NCBI GenBank assembly: GCA_030037265.1
Contig: JASHRQ010000115.1
Span: 1-35,681 of the forward strand
Length of the DNA stretch: 35,681 nt
Direction: 5' to 3'
From: Thermoplasmata archaeon
GTDB lineage: Archaea > Thermoplasmatota > Thermoplasmata > Lutacidiplasmatales > UBA184
Shown: piece after piece, positions 9,505 to 20,200 of the stretch
Layout: every line of letters starts with the position of its first letter
How positions within the stretch are numbered: position 1 is the stretch's first letter
Notes under the pieces: model-generated
Seen by the model: only the letters and a program-made list of their open reading frames with translations
Databases searched by the model: none
Told to the model about the DNA's origin: nothing
Position numbers and translations under genes: made by a program

Positions 9505-10188
9505 CTACGAGGCGGTCCCCGCGGCGCGCCGGTCCCGTCGGCCCCGAGCGGGCAGCCGGCGGGACCGGAAGGCGCCGATGAGCGTCAGCGCCCAGACGAG
9601 CTCGGCGACGATGGGGAGCAGCAGCGCCAGCCCCGCCGCGAGGAAGAAGATGAGCGTGTTCCGGACGCTCACGTCGTCGGAGTGCCGGATCCACGCGTCC
9701 GGGAGCGCCGGGTCGACGAGGCGGCGTCCGTAGGTGGCGTGCCGCCAGATCGCCAGCATCACGAGCCCCGTCACGCCCTCGACGACCGAGAACAGCGCGA
9801 CGGCGAGCCGCGCGGAGTCGGAGGTTTGGAGGGTGCCGGACGGACCGTAGACGAAGACGATCGCGAGCGTGAACGGGGTGATGGTGATCAGGAGGAGGAA
9901 CATCAGGTTGAGGAACGTGAGCCGCCGGTCGTACCGTCGGATCGCGGAGAAGATCCGGTGGTGCGTCGACCACCAGGTCCCGACGATGATGAACGCGAGC
10001 GCGTAGTCGAGGAGCGACCCGCCGAGGCCGGACAGGTACGAGACGAGGCTCGCGTGGTGGCTGCTCGTCCCGATCGCCGGGAGCGCGAGGTTCAGCACGA
10101 GCAGCGTCATCGCGAATCCGAACACCCCGTCGCTCAGCGAGGTGATCCGGCCCATGTCGGTGCCCTCGCCGTCCAGCCCCTCGACCAT
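9505..10188 (-). CDS. TMEM175/DUF1211-family membrane protein (putative K+ channel)
   Basis: RITSLSDGVFGFAMTLLVLNLALP matches the TMEM175 R-x-x-x-FSD-type TM1 motif; multiple TMs; GTWWSTHHRIFSAIRRYDRRLTFLNLMFLLLITITPF. Confidence 0.85.
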   Translation of the reverse strand: MVEGLDGEGTDMGRITSLSDGVFGFAMTLLVLNLALPAIGTSSHHASLVSYLSGLGGSLLDYALAFIIVGTWWSTHHRIFSAIRRYDRRLTFLNLMFLLLITITPFTLAIVFVYGPSGTLQTSDSARLAVALFSVVEGVTGLVMLAIWRHATYGRRLVDPALPDAWIRHSDDVSVRNTLIFFLAAGLALLLPIVAELVWALTLIGAFRSRRLPARGRRDRRAAGTAS

Positions 10189-10250
10189 CGGGAGCGGGGG
10201 GCCCTCGTCGGCCGGGCCTCCCGGTGCGGGAGGGGCCGGCGCGTCGCCCG

Positions 10251-10796
10251 TCAACGGGACCGCCGTCCCCGGGGGCGCCGGCGCGGCCGCCGCCGGGCGC
10301 GACGCAGGTGGGGGATCCACATCATCGACGGGGGCTCCCGGTCCATCTGCCAGTAGACGGCGATCAGCTCCCCCACGTGGTGCGCCTGCTCGAGCGTGAC
10401 CTGGAGCAGCGCGTCCTTCACGGTGTACGTCCCGGGCATCCACGGCGCCTTCACGGGCCGGCGCAGGTCCCGGTCCGTCAGGGTCGACAGCCGCTCCGTG
10501 ACGCCGGCCCATACGCTCCGGTCGTACGCGCGCACCTCGGCGAGGGAGCGGAGGCGGTCCGGGTCGTACCGCTTCCGGCTCTCGGCGAGCTCGGCGAGCC
10601 GTCCCGGGAGGATGTAGTTGACCCAGGCGTCGTAGACGCGGAGGATGTGGAGGTAGGTGTTCTTCATCGAGAGATGGCCGGTCTCGACGTTGCGCGTCAC
10701 CGTCCTCCACGGGAGCCTCGCGAGGCCCCGACGATAGTCGTCGAGCACGGCGCGGTTGTACGCGAAGAGCGCGCGGAAATCGTCGGCCGTCGCCAT
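10251..10796 (-). CDS. DinB-superfamily protein
   Basis: NVETGHLSMKNTYLHILRVYDAWVNYIL ... LLQVTLEQAHHVGELIAVYWQM, spaced His typical of DinB fold. Confidence 0.85.
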   Translation of the reverse strand: MATADDFRALFAYNRAVLDDYRRGLARLPWRTVTRNVETGHLSMKNTYLHILRVYDAWVNYILPGRLAELAESRKRYDPDRLRSLAEVRAYDRSVWAGVTERLSTLTDRDLRRPVKAPWMPGTYTVKDALLQVTLEQAHHVGELIAVYWQMDREPPSMMWIPHLRRARRRPRRRPRGRRSR

Positions 10797-10871
10797 GCCG
10801 GTCGGGGGAGGCGCCTCCCGCTATTTCAGCGCGCCGAACGCGGACACGATTCGGGGAATCCGTAAGTACTG

Positions 10872-10932
10872 CGCGCGGTTCGCTCCGCGCGGAACCGCGC
10901 GACGACCCCCGTTGGGCCGCGGCGCGCGGTTC
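10872..10932. repeat. Three copies of CGCGCGGTTC (+ at 10872, - at 10892, + at 10923) in the DinB / PNGase A-like intergenic region
   Basis: Exact 10-mers read from sequence; the first two form a perfect 10-bp inverted repeat with 10-nt spacer. Confidence 0.6.
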
Positions 10933-10947
10933 GAGGGAGTGGAAACG

Positions 10948-12699
10948 ATGGTGGCACGGGCCCGGGGCGTTCTGCTGTTGATCGGCGTCGCCGCGCTGGC
11001 GGCGGTGATGATGATGCCGACGAGCGTGGGCACGGCGGCCGCCGGGCCCGTCCGCCTCGCCGACGACCCGTCGAGCTTCCCGGCGGCGAACTACTCCAAC
11101 CTGGACGTGGCGCCGCTGCCGGAGGTACCGCACACGACCCCGATCGTCGTGAACGTGACCGCGTACGGCACCGTCGCGATCCCGACCGGGACCTGGGAGA
11201 CGGTCCTGATGAACTACACCGGCTACACCGCCGGGACGGCCTACGACTACTTCCAGACGGTCACGATCGACGGCGCGATGGTGTACGTCGGCGTGAACCC
11301 CGAGGCGGGCCACTGGACGCAGTTCGTGAACCTCAGCGAGTACCTCGCGTTCTTCGACGGGCAGTCGTCGATCACGATCTCCGGCCCGTCGCTCGGCTCG
11401 GGCACGAACTTCGAGGGAATCCAGGACAACTACATCTCGCTCGTCTTCTACCCCGTCCCGGCGCGCCACGCCGGGCCGTCGTATCCGACCGAGGTGATCC
11501 CGCTCTTCCAGTTCTCCGGCACGCCCTCCTCCACGTCGGTGACGATCCCGACGGATGCGAGCGCCGTCGTCCTCCAGATGATGGCGATCGGCTCCGAGTT
11601 CTGGTACTCGCTCAACCCGGACTTCACCGCCGTCACGGTCTCGGTCGGCGGCACCAACGTGAGCAACTACCTGCAGTACCCCTGGATCAACTCGGGCGGC
11701 ATCGACCTGTTCTCCTGGCGTCCGATCTTCCCGGTGAACATGCTGAACCACCAGTGGGAGGACTTCAACCTCACGGGCGCGCTCGGCCTCATCGAGGGGA
11801 CCCACGACCTGAACGCGACGCCCGCCGCCGGCTCGCTCGGGGCGGACGTGATCGCGAACCTCCTCGTCTACACGAGCCCGACGGTGCTCGGGGCGCACTC
11901 CGTGTCGTACAGCTACCGGCAGGCGCCGGTGCGGACGACCTACGCCGAGAACGCCTCGCTCGTGAACCTGAACGGGAACAACTACACCTTCTACGACCAG
12001 GCCGACCGGATCTCGTACGACTACTCGAGCCGGATCACCACGACCACCGGGCAGTACACCGCGTCGCTCAGCACCCAGGAGGAGTACGTGAACGACCAGA
12101 CGTTGACCGCGCTCTGGCAGAACATCACCGAGAGCGAGGTGACGACGACGCAGACCACGACGACGTACAACGAGCGGAACCTCCACGGCGAGGCGACCAG
12201 CTCGCAGACGCTGTCGTATCCGCTCGCGATGGACCTGGGCGAGGTCCTCACCTACCTGTACAGCGAGGACGGCGGGAGCCTCCAGTTCTACAACTACACG
12301 AGCGACTTCCTCAACGTCGAGCAGGGGTACTTCGAGACCGACGCGTCGGCGGCCGTGCTGAACGGCGTCGCGTCGAGCTCCTCCACCTCGATCGAGAACG
12401 CGATCGTCCACACGAACGGGGTGTTCGTGAGCCTGCTCGAGATCGGGCCGGGCTACGCGATCATCCTCAACATCACCTCGTCCCAGCACACGACGAACAA
12501 GGTGTACGCCGCGCTCACGACCCAGCGGACCGGCGACCGGACCTCCGTCGGGTACTACTACCACGCCCTGTCGGGCGTCGAGGACAATTCGACCTCGTAC
12601 TACGTCGAGGAGAACGTGACGCAGAACGTCGTCGTGGCGTACGAGCTCAGCTTCGGCGGAGGGCGGTCCGCACCGAGCCTCGGGGCGCGCCTCCGCTGA
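10948..12699 (+). CDS. Secreted PNGase A-like (peptide-N4-asparagine amidase A-type) protein
   Basis: ATG 10948 with signal peptide; TGTWETVLMNYTGYTAGTAYDYFQTVTIDGAMVYVG, EFWYSLNPDF, YPWINSGGIDLFSWRPIFPVN, HDLNATPAAGSLGADVIANLLVYTSP resemble the PNGase A family. Confidence 0.7.
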   Translation: MVARARGVLLLIGVAALAAVMMMPTSVGTAAAGPVRLADDPSSFPAANYSNLDVAPLPEVPHTTPIVVNVTAYGTVAIPTGTWETVLMNYTGYTAGTAYDYFQTVTIDGAMVYVGVNPEAGHWTQFVNLSEYLAFFDGQSSITISGPSLGSGTNFEGIQDNYISLVFYPVPARHAGPSYPTEVIPLFQFSGTPSSTSVTIPTDASAVVLQMMAIGSEFWYSLNPDFTAVTVSVGGTNVSNYLQYPWINSGGIDLFSWRPIFPVNMLNHQWEDFNLTGALGLIEGTHDLNATPAAGSLGADVIANLLVYTSPTVLGAHSVSYSYRQAPVRTTYAENASLVNLNGNNYTFYDQADRISYDYSSRITTTTGQYTASLSTQEEYVNDQTLTALWQNITESEVTTTQTTTTYNERNLHGEATSSQTLSYPLAMDLGEVLTYLYSEDGGSLQFYNYTSDFLNVEQGYFETDASAAVLNGVASSSSTSIENAIVHTNGVFVSLLEIGPGYAIILNITSSQHTTNKVYAALTTQRTGDRTSVGYYYHALSGVEDNSTSYYVEENVTQNVVVAYELSFGGGRSAPSLGARLR

Positions 12700-12733
12700 C
12701 CACCCCCGGCTTCCCGCGAGGGACGGCGCGCCG

Positions 12734-13747
12734 ATGCCGCCGCGCGCCGGCCGGCCCGGCCCGACGGGGTTCGCGCTGGCCGACTTCATCGACGCGCACG
12801 CGGCGGCGCGGCACGACCTCGCCCGGTCCGGGATGTACGGAGCGCTCCGGACGGTACCGCGGATCCTCGCGGCGCCCCAGCCCCCGTGCTCGGCCGAGGA
12901 GCTGCGTCGGCAGCTCGCGCGCCGGCTCGGCGTCGCGCCCGACCGGCTGTTCCTGACCCACGGAGCGCACGAAGCGAACCTCCTGGCCGTCGCGTACCTC
13001 GCCCGCGACCGCCCCCGGCCGTTCCGCTTCCGCGTGGACCTCCCCGAGTATCCCCAGCTCTGGGGAGCGGCCGAGCAGCTGGGAGGCCGGCGGAGCCCCG
13101 GGGATCGAGGCGCCGTGGTGCGCCTCGTGTCGAACCCGCACAACCCGACCGGCCGCCTCGTGCCGGTGGAGGAGCTCACGGACGGGGCCGGGGACGCCGA
13201 GGCGCTCCTCGTCGACGAGACGTTCCGGGAGTTCACGGCGGCCCGCTCCGTCGCCGCGACGGCCGCGACGGGGGTCTGGGCGAGCGGCACCTTCACGAAG
13301 GCGTACGGCGGGGACGACGTGCGCGTCGGCTGGCTCGTGGCTCCGTCGGAGGCCGCGGACCGGTTCCGGGACTTCTACGCCCTCGCGCTCGACCACGTGC
13401 CGCCCGCATCGCTGGCTGCCGCGGCGGCGCTGCTCCGGCACCGGGACCGGGTCCGCCGGGAGGTCGACGGCATCTGGCGGCAGAACGCCGCGTACCTCCG
13501 GCGCGAGGTGGGCGGTGCGCCGGAGCTGTTCGCGCCCGTCTGGTTCGACCCCGGCCCGCCCGGCGTATCGGGGGACCAGCTCCAGGCCGCCGGACTCCGC
13601 GCGTCGGTGCTCGTCTGCTCGGGCCGCTTCTTCGGGGTGCCCCGGGGCGTGCGCGTCTGCCTCACACGGCGAACGTTCCCTCGGGACCTCCGTCGGTATC
13701 TCGAGGTCCGGGCGTCGGTCGCGGCGCGGAGCCGCCGACGTCGGTAG
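12734..13747 (+). CDS. PLP-dependent aminotransferase class I/II (fold type I)
   Basis: LVSNPHNPTGRLVP, LLVDETFREF, ASGTFTKAYGGDDVRVGWLVAP (PLP Lys region). Confidence 0.88.
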   Translation: MPPRAGRPGPTGFALADFIDAHAAARHDLARSGMYGALRTVPRILAAPQPPCSAEELRRQLARRLGVAPDRLFLTHGAHEANLLAVAYLARDRPRPFRFRVDLPEYPQLWGAAEQLGGRRSPGDRGAVVRLVSNPHNPTGRLVPVEELTDGAGDAEALLVDETFREFTAARSVAATAATGVWASGTFTKAYGGDDVRVGWLVAPSEAADRFRDFYALALDHVPPASLAAAAALLRHRDRVRREVDGIWRQNAAYLRREVGGAPELFAPVWFDPGPPGVSGDQLQAAGLRASVLVCSGRFFGVPRGVRVCLTRRTFPRDLRRYLEVRASVAARSRRRR

Positions 13748-13764
13748 TCGGCGCCTCGGCCCGG

Positions 13765-13911
13765 TCAGACGCCGAAGAAGTGGCGCGCGCCGGTGAGCAG
13801 GTCGACGAGCGTGAAGCCCAGCCGGTCGAGCGTATACGCGGCGATCAGCACGAGCCCGGCGCCGACGACCAGATCCAGGACGACTCCTCCCCGGCGGGAG
13901 TGAAAGCGCAT
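13765..13911 (-). CDS. 48-aa single-TM small protein (absent from supplied ORF track)
   Basis: Manual translation: MRFHSRRGGVVLDLVVGAGLVLIAAYTLDRLGFTLVDLLTGARHFFGV*, ATG to TGA, fills the gap between flanking genes. Confidence 0.55.
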   Translation of the reverse strand: MRFHSRRGGVVLDLVVGAGLVLIAAYTLDRLGFTLVDLLTGARHFFGV

Positions 13912-14014
13912 CGCAGGGCCCCTCGGGACGCAGCCCCGCTACGGCATCGCTCCTATTTCTCCCTGACTGTCGACGCGAGGTTTTTGGCCCGGTTTTACGT
14001 CACGGGCCCGCGGT

Positions 14015-15229
14015 ATGCGGGATAACTACGGGGGCTTCGGCGCCGAACGACAGACCGACCTCTATCTGGCCGGCCTCGGCGGACAGCCCCCGTCGGTGCC
14101 GGTCTCGCCGGAGGAGCTCGAGGCCGAGGCGAGGGCGAAGCTCCCTCCCGAGGCGTTCGACTACGTGGCCGGTGGCGCGGGCGGCGAGACGACGATGCGG
14201 GCGAACCGCGCGGCGTTCGACCGGTGGCGCCTCGTCCCCCGGATGCTCACCGATGTGAGCGCCCGCGACACCCGCATGGAGCTGTTCGGCCGATCCCTGC
14301 CGGTTCCGGTCCTGCTGGCCCCCGTGGGCGCACTGGAGATCGTGCACCCGGACGGCGAGCTGGCCGCGGCCCGCGCCGCCGCCGGCGTGGGGCTCCCGTT
14401 CGTCCTCAGCACCGCGGCCTCGCACTCCATCGAAGAGGTCGCGGAAGCTGCCGGTCCCGCGCCGCGCTGGTTCCAGCTCTACTGGGGCCGCGACCGGGAG
14501 GTGAACCTGAGCCTCGCCCGGCGGGCCCGGGCCGCGGGCTACGATGCGATCGTCGTCACTCCGGACACGAAGATCCTCGGGTGGAGGGAACGCGACCTCC
14601 GGCGCGGATACCTCCCGTTCCTCCGCGGGGTCGGCGTGGCGAACTTCCTCACCGACCCGGTCTTCCGCAGCCGCCTCGCCGCGCCCCCCGAGAGCGCTCG
14701 GGAGATCGCCGTCCTGCGAGCTACCGAGTCGATGGTCGACCCGTCGTTCCGATGGGACGACGTGGCCCTCCTCGCGCGGACGACCCCGCTCCCGGTGCTC
14801 GTGAAGGGGGTCCTCCACCCGGACGACGCGGAGCGGGCGCTCGGCTCCGGCGCGCGCGGCCTCATCGTCTCCAACCACGGCGGACGGCAGGTCGACGGCA
14901 GCGTCGCGGCGCTGGACGCGCTCCCCGGCGTCGTGTCCGCGGTCGCGGGTCGGGCGCCCGTACTGTTCGACGGCGGAATCCGACGGGGGGCCGACGTGCT
15001 CCGGGCCCTCGCGCTCGGCGCCCGGGCGGTGCTCGTCGGACGGCCGTACGTCTGGGGCCTCGCCGTCGGGGGCGAAGCGGCCGCCCGGGAGGTGCTCCTG
15101 AACCTCCTCGCCGACTTCGACCTGACGCTGGGGCTCGCCGGGTGCGCGACCCTCGCCGAGGTAGGGCGCTCGCTGCTGGTCCCGGAACCGGGGACCGGCG
15201 GACCCGTGTCACCGCCGGTTACGCGCTGA
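14015..15229 (+). CDS. FMN-dependent alpha-hydroxy-acid dehydrogenase (lactate 2-monooxygenase-like)
   Basis: FDYVAGGAGGETTMRANRAAFDRW, RWFQLYWGRDRE, VLVKGVL, GLIVSNHGGRQVDG, LFDGGIRRGADVLRALALGARAVLVGRP; TATA-like ggttttacg ~25 nt upstream. Confidence 0.93.
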   Translation: MRDNYGGFGAERQTDLYLAGLGGQPPSVPVSPEELEAEARAKLPPEAFDYVAGGAGGETTMRANRAAFDRWRLVPRMLTDVSARDTRMELFGRSLPVPVLLAPVGALEIVHPDGELAAARAAAGVGLPFVLSTAASHSIEEVAEAAGPAPRWFQLYWGRDREVNLSLARRARAAGYDAIVVTPDTKILGWRERDLRRGYLPFLRGVGVANFLTDPVFRSRLAAPPESAREIAVLRATESMVDPSFRWDDVALLARTTPLPVLVKGVLHPDDAERALGSGARGLIVSNHGGRQVDGSVAALDALPGVVSAVAGRAPVLFDGGIRRGADVLRALALGARAVLVGRPYVWGLAVGGEAAAREVLLNLLADFDLTLGLAGCATLAEVGRSLLVPEPGTGGPVSPPVTR

Positions 15230-15916
15230 GTCGGTCCCGGCGGACCGGGGGCCGGACCGCTTGGAACGGCCTGGAGCCCGGTCGGCCGGGAGGACGATGG
15301 TCCCCTCGCGGGGGTCGCCGACCGCGACCGCCATCCCCCGGAGCAGCTCGAGCCCGACCCACGCCAGGGTCACGGCGTCGAGCTCGTCGTGTGTCAGGCT
15401 CCGACGGGCGAGGTCCCCTCGGATCCCGAGCCGGCGGAGCGACCGTTGCAACCGGGCGACGCCGTGCTGCTTCCGGGCGATTCCGAGGAGGTCCTGGGCG
15501 CCGCCGGGGTATCCCTCCTCGACGCGCAGCCCCATCGCCCGCAGCCGCCGGGCGAGCCGCATGCCCCGGGCGGTGAGCATCCGCATCGGCCCGAGCGTGA
15601 GCGGGAAGAAGCGGATGCCCAGCCTCCGGAGCTCCCGGTCGCACTCGCGGAAGTGCGGCCCGGACCGGTCGCCGATCGTCCGTCGCCCGCGGGGAAGGCT
15701 CAGCGGGGCGTCGACCAGGACGACGTCCGGACGCAGACCGGCCGCGAGCGCATCGATCTCGCCGTCCGGTCCCAGGACCCAACTTACGGCATCCCCGGTG
15801 CCGGAGAGCGCGCAGGCGCCGGTCGACCGTCGGGGAGAGCCGGCGAGGTCGATGCCGAGGGCCACCAGACCCCCCGACGTGGTTGCGGGGGGCGGGTTCA
15901 CGCTCCGTCTCGCCAA
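15209..15916 (-). CDS. DUF429 family protein (predicted RNase H-like nuclease)
   Basis: ALGIDLAGSPRRSTGACALSG ... VVLVDAPLSLPRG ... RECDRELRRLGIRFFPLTLGPMRMLTARGMRLARRL ... THDELDAVTLAWVGLELLRG. Confidence 0.85.
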   Translation of the reverse strand: MARRSVNPPPATTSGGLVALGIDLAGSPRRSTGACALSGTGDAVSWVLGPDGEIDALAAGLRPDVVLVDAPLSLPRGRRTIGDRSGPHFRECDRELRRLGIRFFPLTLGPMRMLTARGMRLARRLRAMGLRVEEGYPGGAQDLLGIARKQHGVARLQRSLRRLGIRGDLARRSLTHDELDAVTLAWVGLELLRGMAVAVGDPREGTIVLPADRAPGRSKRSGPRSAGTDSARNRR

Positions 15917-15955
15917 CGTCGGCTCGGTGAAGCGGCGAGAACCGGACCGACGGGG

Positions 15956-17047
15956 CTACGCGCCGGCCCCCGACCGCGGCTCGGACGGGGAGCGGGCGAG
16001 CGTCGTCGCCATCCGCCGGAACAGGGCCTCGAACCGGGGGGTCCGGTCGAAGTGCCCCCCCGCGAACTCCTCGTGGACGACCGGCACGTGTCCGAGGGCC
16101 GCCTCCTTCGCGAACATCCGCGCCCCGACGTCGAGGAACCACTCGTCCGTCTCGGACCCGGTCACCTGGAGGAGCCGAGGCCGTCGGAACGCGGCCCGGC
16201 CCTCCTCCGTCGCCACCCGTCGGACCGGGTCGAACGCGAGCCACCGTCGCCAGACCTCGGGGTCGACGGCGCCGGTCTCGGGGTCGAACGGGAGGTCGAA
16301 CGCTCCCGGCTCGTCGGGGCGGGGCGAGTAGCATGCGGCCATCGCCAGGGTGTTGATCGTTGCGGCGAACGGCTCCGTCGGTCCGCGCAACGCCGGGGGA
16401 CCTTCGAAGAAGCGAGCGAGGAACGCCTCGGCGCCCCCGGCCCTCCGGAGCTCCCGGAACGCGCGGGGGAAATCCGGAAGGTAGCAGTACTCGAACGCCG
16501 CGTCGCCGGCGCTCGAGCCGACGGCGTCGAACAGGCCGGGAAACTCGCAGGCGAGGTGGAGCGCCCCGAAGCCGCCGCTGGACTGGCCGAGGACTCCCGT
16601 GGGACCCGTCCCGAACTCGCGTCGGGCCCAGGGGAGGATCTCCTTCGCCACGTAGTCGGCGTACGGCCCGGTCGCCGACGAGTTCACGTACTGGCTCCCA
16701 CCGAGCGCCGTGAGCGCGTCCGGAGCCACCAGCACGACCTCGGGGCAGTCGCCCGACCGGATCATCCGGTCGAGCGTCTGGATGAGCGTCTCGCCGACCG
16801 CGGTGCGCGGGGGGAGTTCGATCCACCCCGCTCCCATGAACCCGGTCAGATGGAGGAGCAGCGGGATCCCGTCGGTCTTTCCGGAGGGAGGGGTGTACAC
16901 GACGACGCGTCGGCGAGTGGGATCTCCCCACGGGTTGTTCCGGAGCCGCTCGCTGTCGAGCTCGACGACCCGCGCGGTACCGGCCATCTCCGGCGGGAAC
17001 GTTCGGGGGCCCCGTCGGTCGGAGGGCACGTGCACTCGGGTCGGCAT
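15956..17047 (-). CDS. Putative alpha/beta-hydrolase esterase (EstD/antigen-85-like)
   Basis: RRVVVYTPPSGKTDGIPLLLHLTG, GVLGQSSGGFGALHLACEFPGLFDAVGSSAGD nucleophile elbow; start taken at MPTRVHVPSD. Confidence 0.82.
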   Translation of the reverse strand: MPTRVHVPSDRRGPRTFPPEMAGTARVVELDSERLRNNPWGDPTRRRVVVYTPPSGKTDGIPLLLHLTGFMGAGWIELPPRTAVGETLIQTLDRMIRSGDCPEVVLVAPDALTALGGSQYVNSSATGPYADYVAKEILPWARREFGTGPTGVLGQSSGGFGALHLACEFPGLFDAVGSSAGDAAFEYCYLPDFPRAFRELRRAGGAEAFLARFFEGPPALRGPTEPFAATINTLAMAACYSPRPDEPGAFDLPFDPETGAVDPEVWRRWLAFDPVRRVATEEGRAAFRRPRLLQVTGSETDEWFLDVGARMFAKEAALGHVPVVHEEFAGGHFDRTPRFEALFRRMATTLARSPSEPRSGAGA

Positions 17048-17226
17048 GAGAGGCGGCGAGGGCCGCGCCGAGAGTTCAACCTTCCCGTCGGGGGCCCTCG
17101 TTCCGGGCGGGCCCCGCCCTACTTCGGCACGTCCGGCCACGCTGCACAGCGCTCTGCGAAGGGATTTATCCGAGTAAGCGCTTCGCACGCCGGCTTCTCT
17201 CGGAGTTCCACGGCGGGGGAGTTTGT

Positions 17227-20200
17227 GTGAACGGGTCGCCAACCGGGTATCGGAGTCTTCGAGCCAATCGACGAGCGATCTCTTCGGCCATCGGCGCGAT
17301 CATCCTCGCGGTGATCGTCGTCGTGGGCGGCGTCGGGGCCTTCCTGGCCACCTCGGCCACCACATCGCCCACGCACAGCTGCACGCCCTCGACGAGCCCG
17401 GTCTGTATCGGCACGTCGAACCTCCATGACGTGACCGTGCTCGCCCCGCTCAAGGCGGCGCTGCAGGGCACACCCGTGCCCTTCACGGCGCAGTTGCCGG
17501 GGGGAGAGGTCGCGACGAGTTACAATTTTAATTTTGGAGACGGGGCGTACCAGAACGACACCACGAGCGGGTCGTACGACCATACGTATGCCTCGCCGGG
17601 CACCTACCTCGTCCAGGTCTCGGCCGACGTCGGGGGCGTCCTCCACGACAACGACCACGCGATCACCTCCCTCGTCATCCAGACGTCCTACGCTTCGGAT
17701 ATCCGCGGGATCTATCCCACGGACGCGGGCTCGATCCTCTCCAACAGCACCTCCTCCGCCTCCAGCGGCTCTCCGACCGCGCTCCTGCACGTCGGTCAGT
17801 CGATCACCGTGGAGGGCCAGTACACCCTCTCGCCGACGAGCCCCGGCTACTCGCTCGGCACTCCGTCCCTGGTGGCGACCGGCGGCGTGACGCCGACCGG
17901 CTACACGGTGACCGCCTCCTCGGCGCAGGGGACCTTCACGTTCTCGACCGCCGGCACGTACCTGATCACGTACGTCGGCACCGGCGTGAGCGCATCGGCC
18001 CCGACGGCGTACGAGAACTACACCTGGACCGTCGATGTCGCCCCGACGGGCACCGGGCTCGGACTGGCCGGCACGAGCACGACGAGCAGCCCACACCCGG
18101 GCACGATCATCGCGTACGAGGACCAGCCGGGCGGCGCGACCACCTTCGACCCCGCGATCGACTACGACGTCGCCGGGTTCGAGGTGCTGCTCAACGTCTA
18201 CCAGACGCTCATCCAGTACAACGGCACCGAGGTGGGACCGTCGTACTCCGACTACGTCCCCGTGATCGCGACCTGCGTGCCGGGAAGCCCCCAGTGCACG
18301 TCCCTGTACGGCAACTCGCTCCTCAACGGGACGAACTACACCTTCGTGATCAGCAAGTCGGCGCACTACTACGACCACGCGACCGGCGCGGACTGGGAGG
18401 TGTACCCGTCCGACGTCGTCTTCTCGATGCTCCGGACGATGGGCTTCTCGCAGTATCCGGGGCTCAGCGTCACGCCGGGCTGGATCCAGACCGAGGCGCT
18501 CCTGCCGGCCGGGAACGGGAGCTGGGACAACGGGACCCACGCGACGTTCAACAACACGCCGCAGTACATGTTCGCCTCCATGTCGGTCAACGCGAGCCCG
18601 TGGTGCCCGGCGATCGCACTGACCGAGGACAACGGTTGCGTCACGTTCCACGCGAACGCGACGAACTCGTTCGGCAGCTCCTGGCCGTACTTCCTCGAGC
18701 TCATCGCCGATCCGGAGGGCGCGGGGATCGTGCCGTGCGGCTGGTTCAGCGAGCCGGCCCAGGGCCAGGGGATCCCGGGTTGGACGCTCGACAACGCGTC
18801 GGACCAGGGGGACCATTCGTGCGCGATGCCCACCGCGAGCCAGATCGCCGCGATGAGCCCGACCTCGCTCGACAACTGGGAAACCTCGTACGTCAACAGC
18901 AACACGGGCGCGTATGTCGGGGACACCCAGTGGAACACCGTCGGGAGCGGCCCGTACTACCTCGTGAACACCCAGGTCCACTACTCCTACACGCTCGCGG
19001 CGAACCCCTACTACGAGGCGAACCCCTCGTGCACGGGCGGAAACTGCCTCCCGGCGCCGGGGACGTACGTGCCCAACATCGAGGTCTACTGGGAGCAGAA
19101 CCCGTCGGCCGGGGAGCAGGCGATCGCGTCCGGGGCGGCCGACGTGGGCTACATCCCGTCGACCGACACGGACCTACTCCTCCAGTTGGGGGAGCAGGGG
19201 AAGACGAACTCGATCATCCTGCCCACGCTCGGGCTGAACGTGCTGTCGTTCACGTTCAACTTCTCCGTCGCCCGGGAGCACACGTACACGTCGAACCCGG
19301 TGAACATCCCGTCCACCTGGTTCTCCAACCTCGGCGTGCGGCAGTTCTTCACCCACGCCTATCCGTACGCGACGATCGAGTCGGAGATCAACACCAAGGA
19401 CGGCATCCAGTACGGGTTCGACGTCGGCGGGGCGATCCCGCAGTTCATGTCGAATTACTACCCGTCCAACGTGCCGTGGCCGAACGGCACCCCCGACACG
19501 AACGCGAACGACATCGGCGGCGCGGCGTGGTGGTGGGCCCAGGTCACCGAGAACACGAGCAGCCCGTACTACGACGCCTGGACGGCGACGCACTGCCTCC
19601 CGTCCTCGCCGTGCGAGTTCCCGATCTACGGCGAGCTGGGCGCCCCCGACGAGGACCAGCGGCTCACGCTCTACATCCAGTCGGTGTCTCAGCTCACGCA
19701 CGGGGCCGTCGAGATGAGCCTCGTCGACCTCACGCAGACCGAGGAGACCGAGGAGGGGACGGACACGGGCGGGCCCGGCACGAGCGCGCTCCCGATGCTG
19801 ATCAACCTCTGGCTCCCCGACTTCCCGGACCCGAGCGACTACACCGTGCCGTTCTACACGCCGGACGCGTTCTTCACCTACCCGACCGCGGTCGGGGAGC
19901 AGTTCGCCCAGCCCCAGTACAACACGACCCTGCCCGGGACCACCACGCCGTGCCCGACCGACTACAACTACTGGGTGAACAACTCGGTGCCGCAGAGCTG
20001 CCAGGGCGCCGCCTACTCCGCGATGATCATCCTGAACGCGCTGGCGGGCGCGCTCCCCGCGGGCCCGCTCCGGGTCCTCTGGTACGACGAGATGGAGACG
20101 ATCGCGAACAAGCTCGCGATCATGGTCGACGAGTACCAGAGCAACTACGTGGAGACGTTCGCCTCCTGGCTCTACCCGCCCTCGCTCGAAACGAACGTGA

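Noticed and set aside
3738-13296. Very long overlapping ORFs such as 3738-5483 (-), 5817-9458 (+), 9505-13296 (- extension) and 4019-5788 (+)
   Set aside because: Arg/Pro/Gly/Ala-rich translations antisense or out of frame to recognisable genes; typical GC-rich spurious ORFs.
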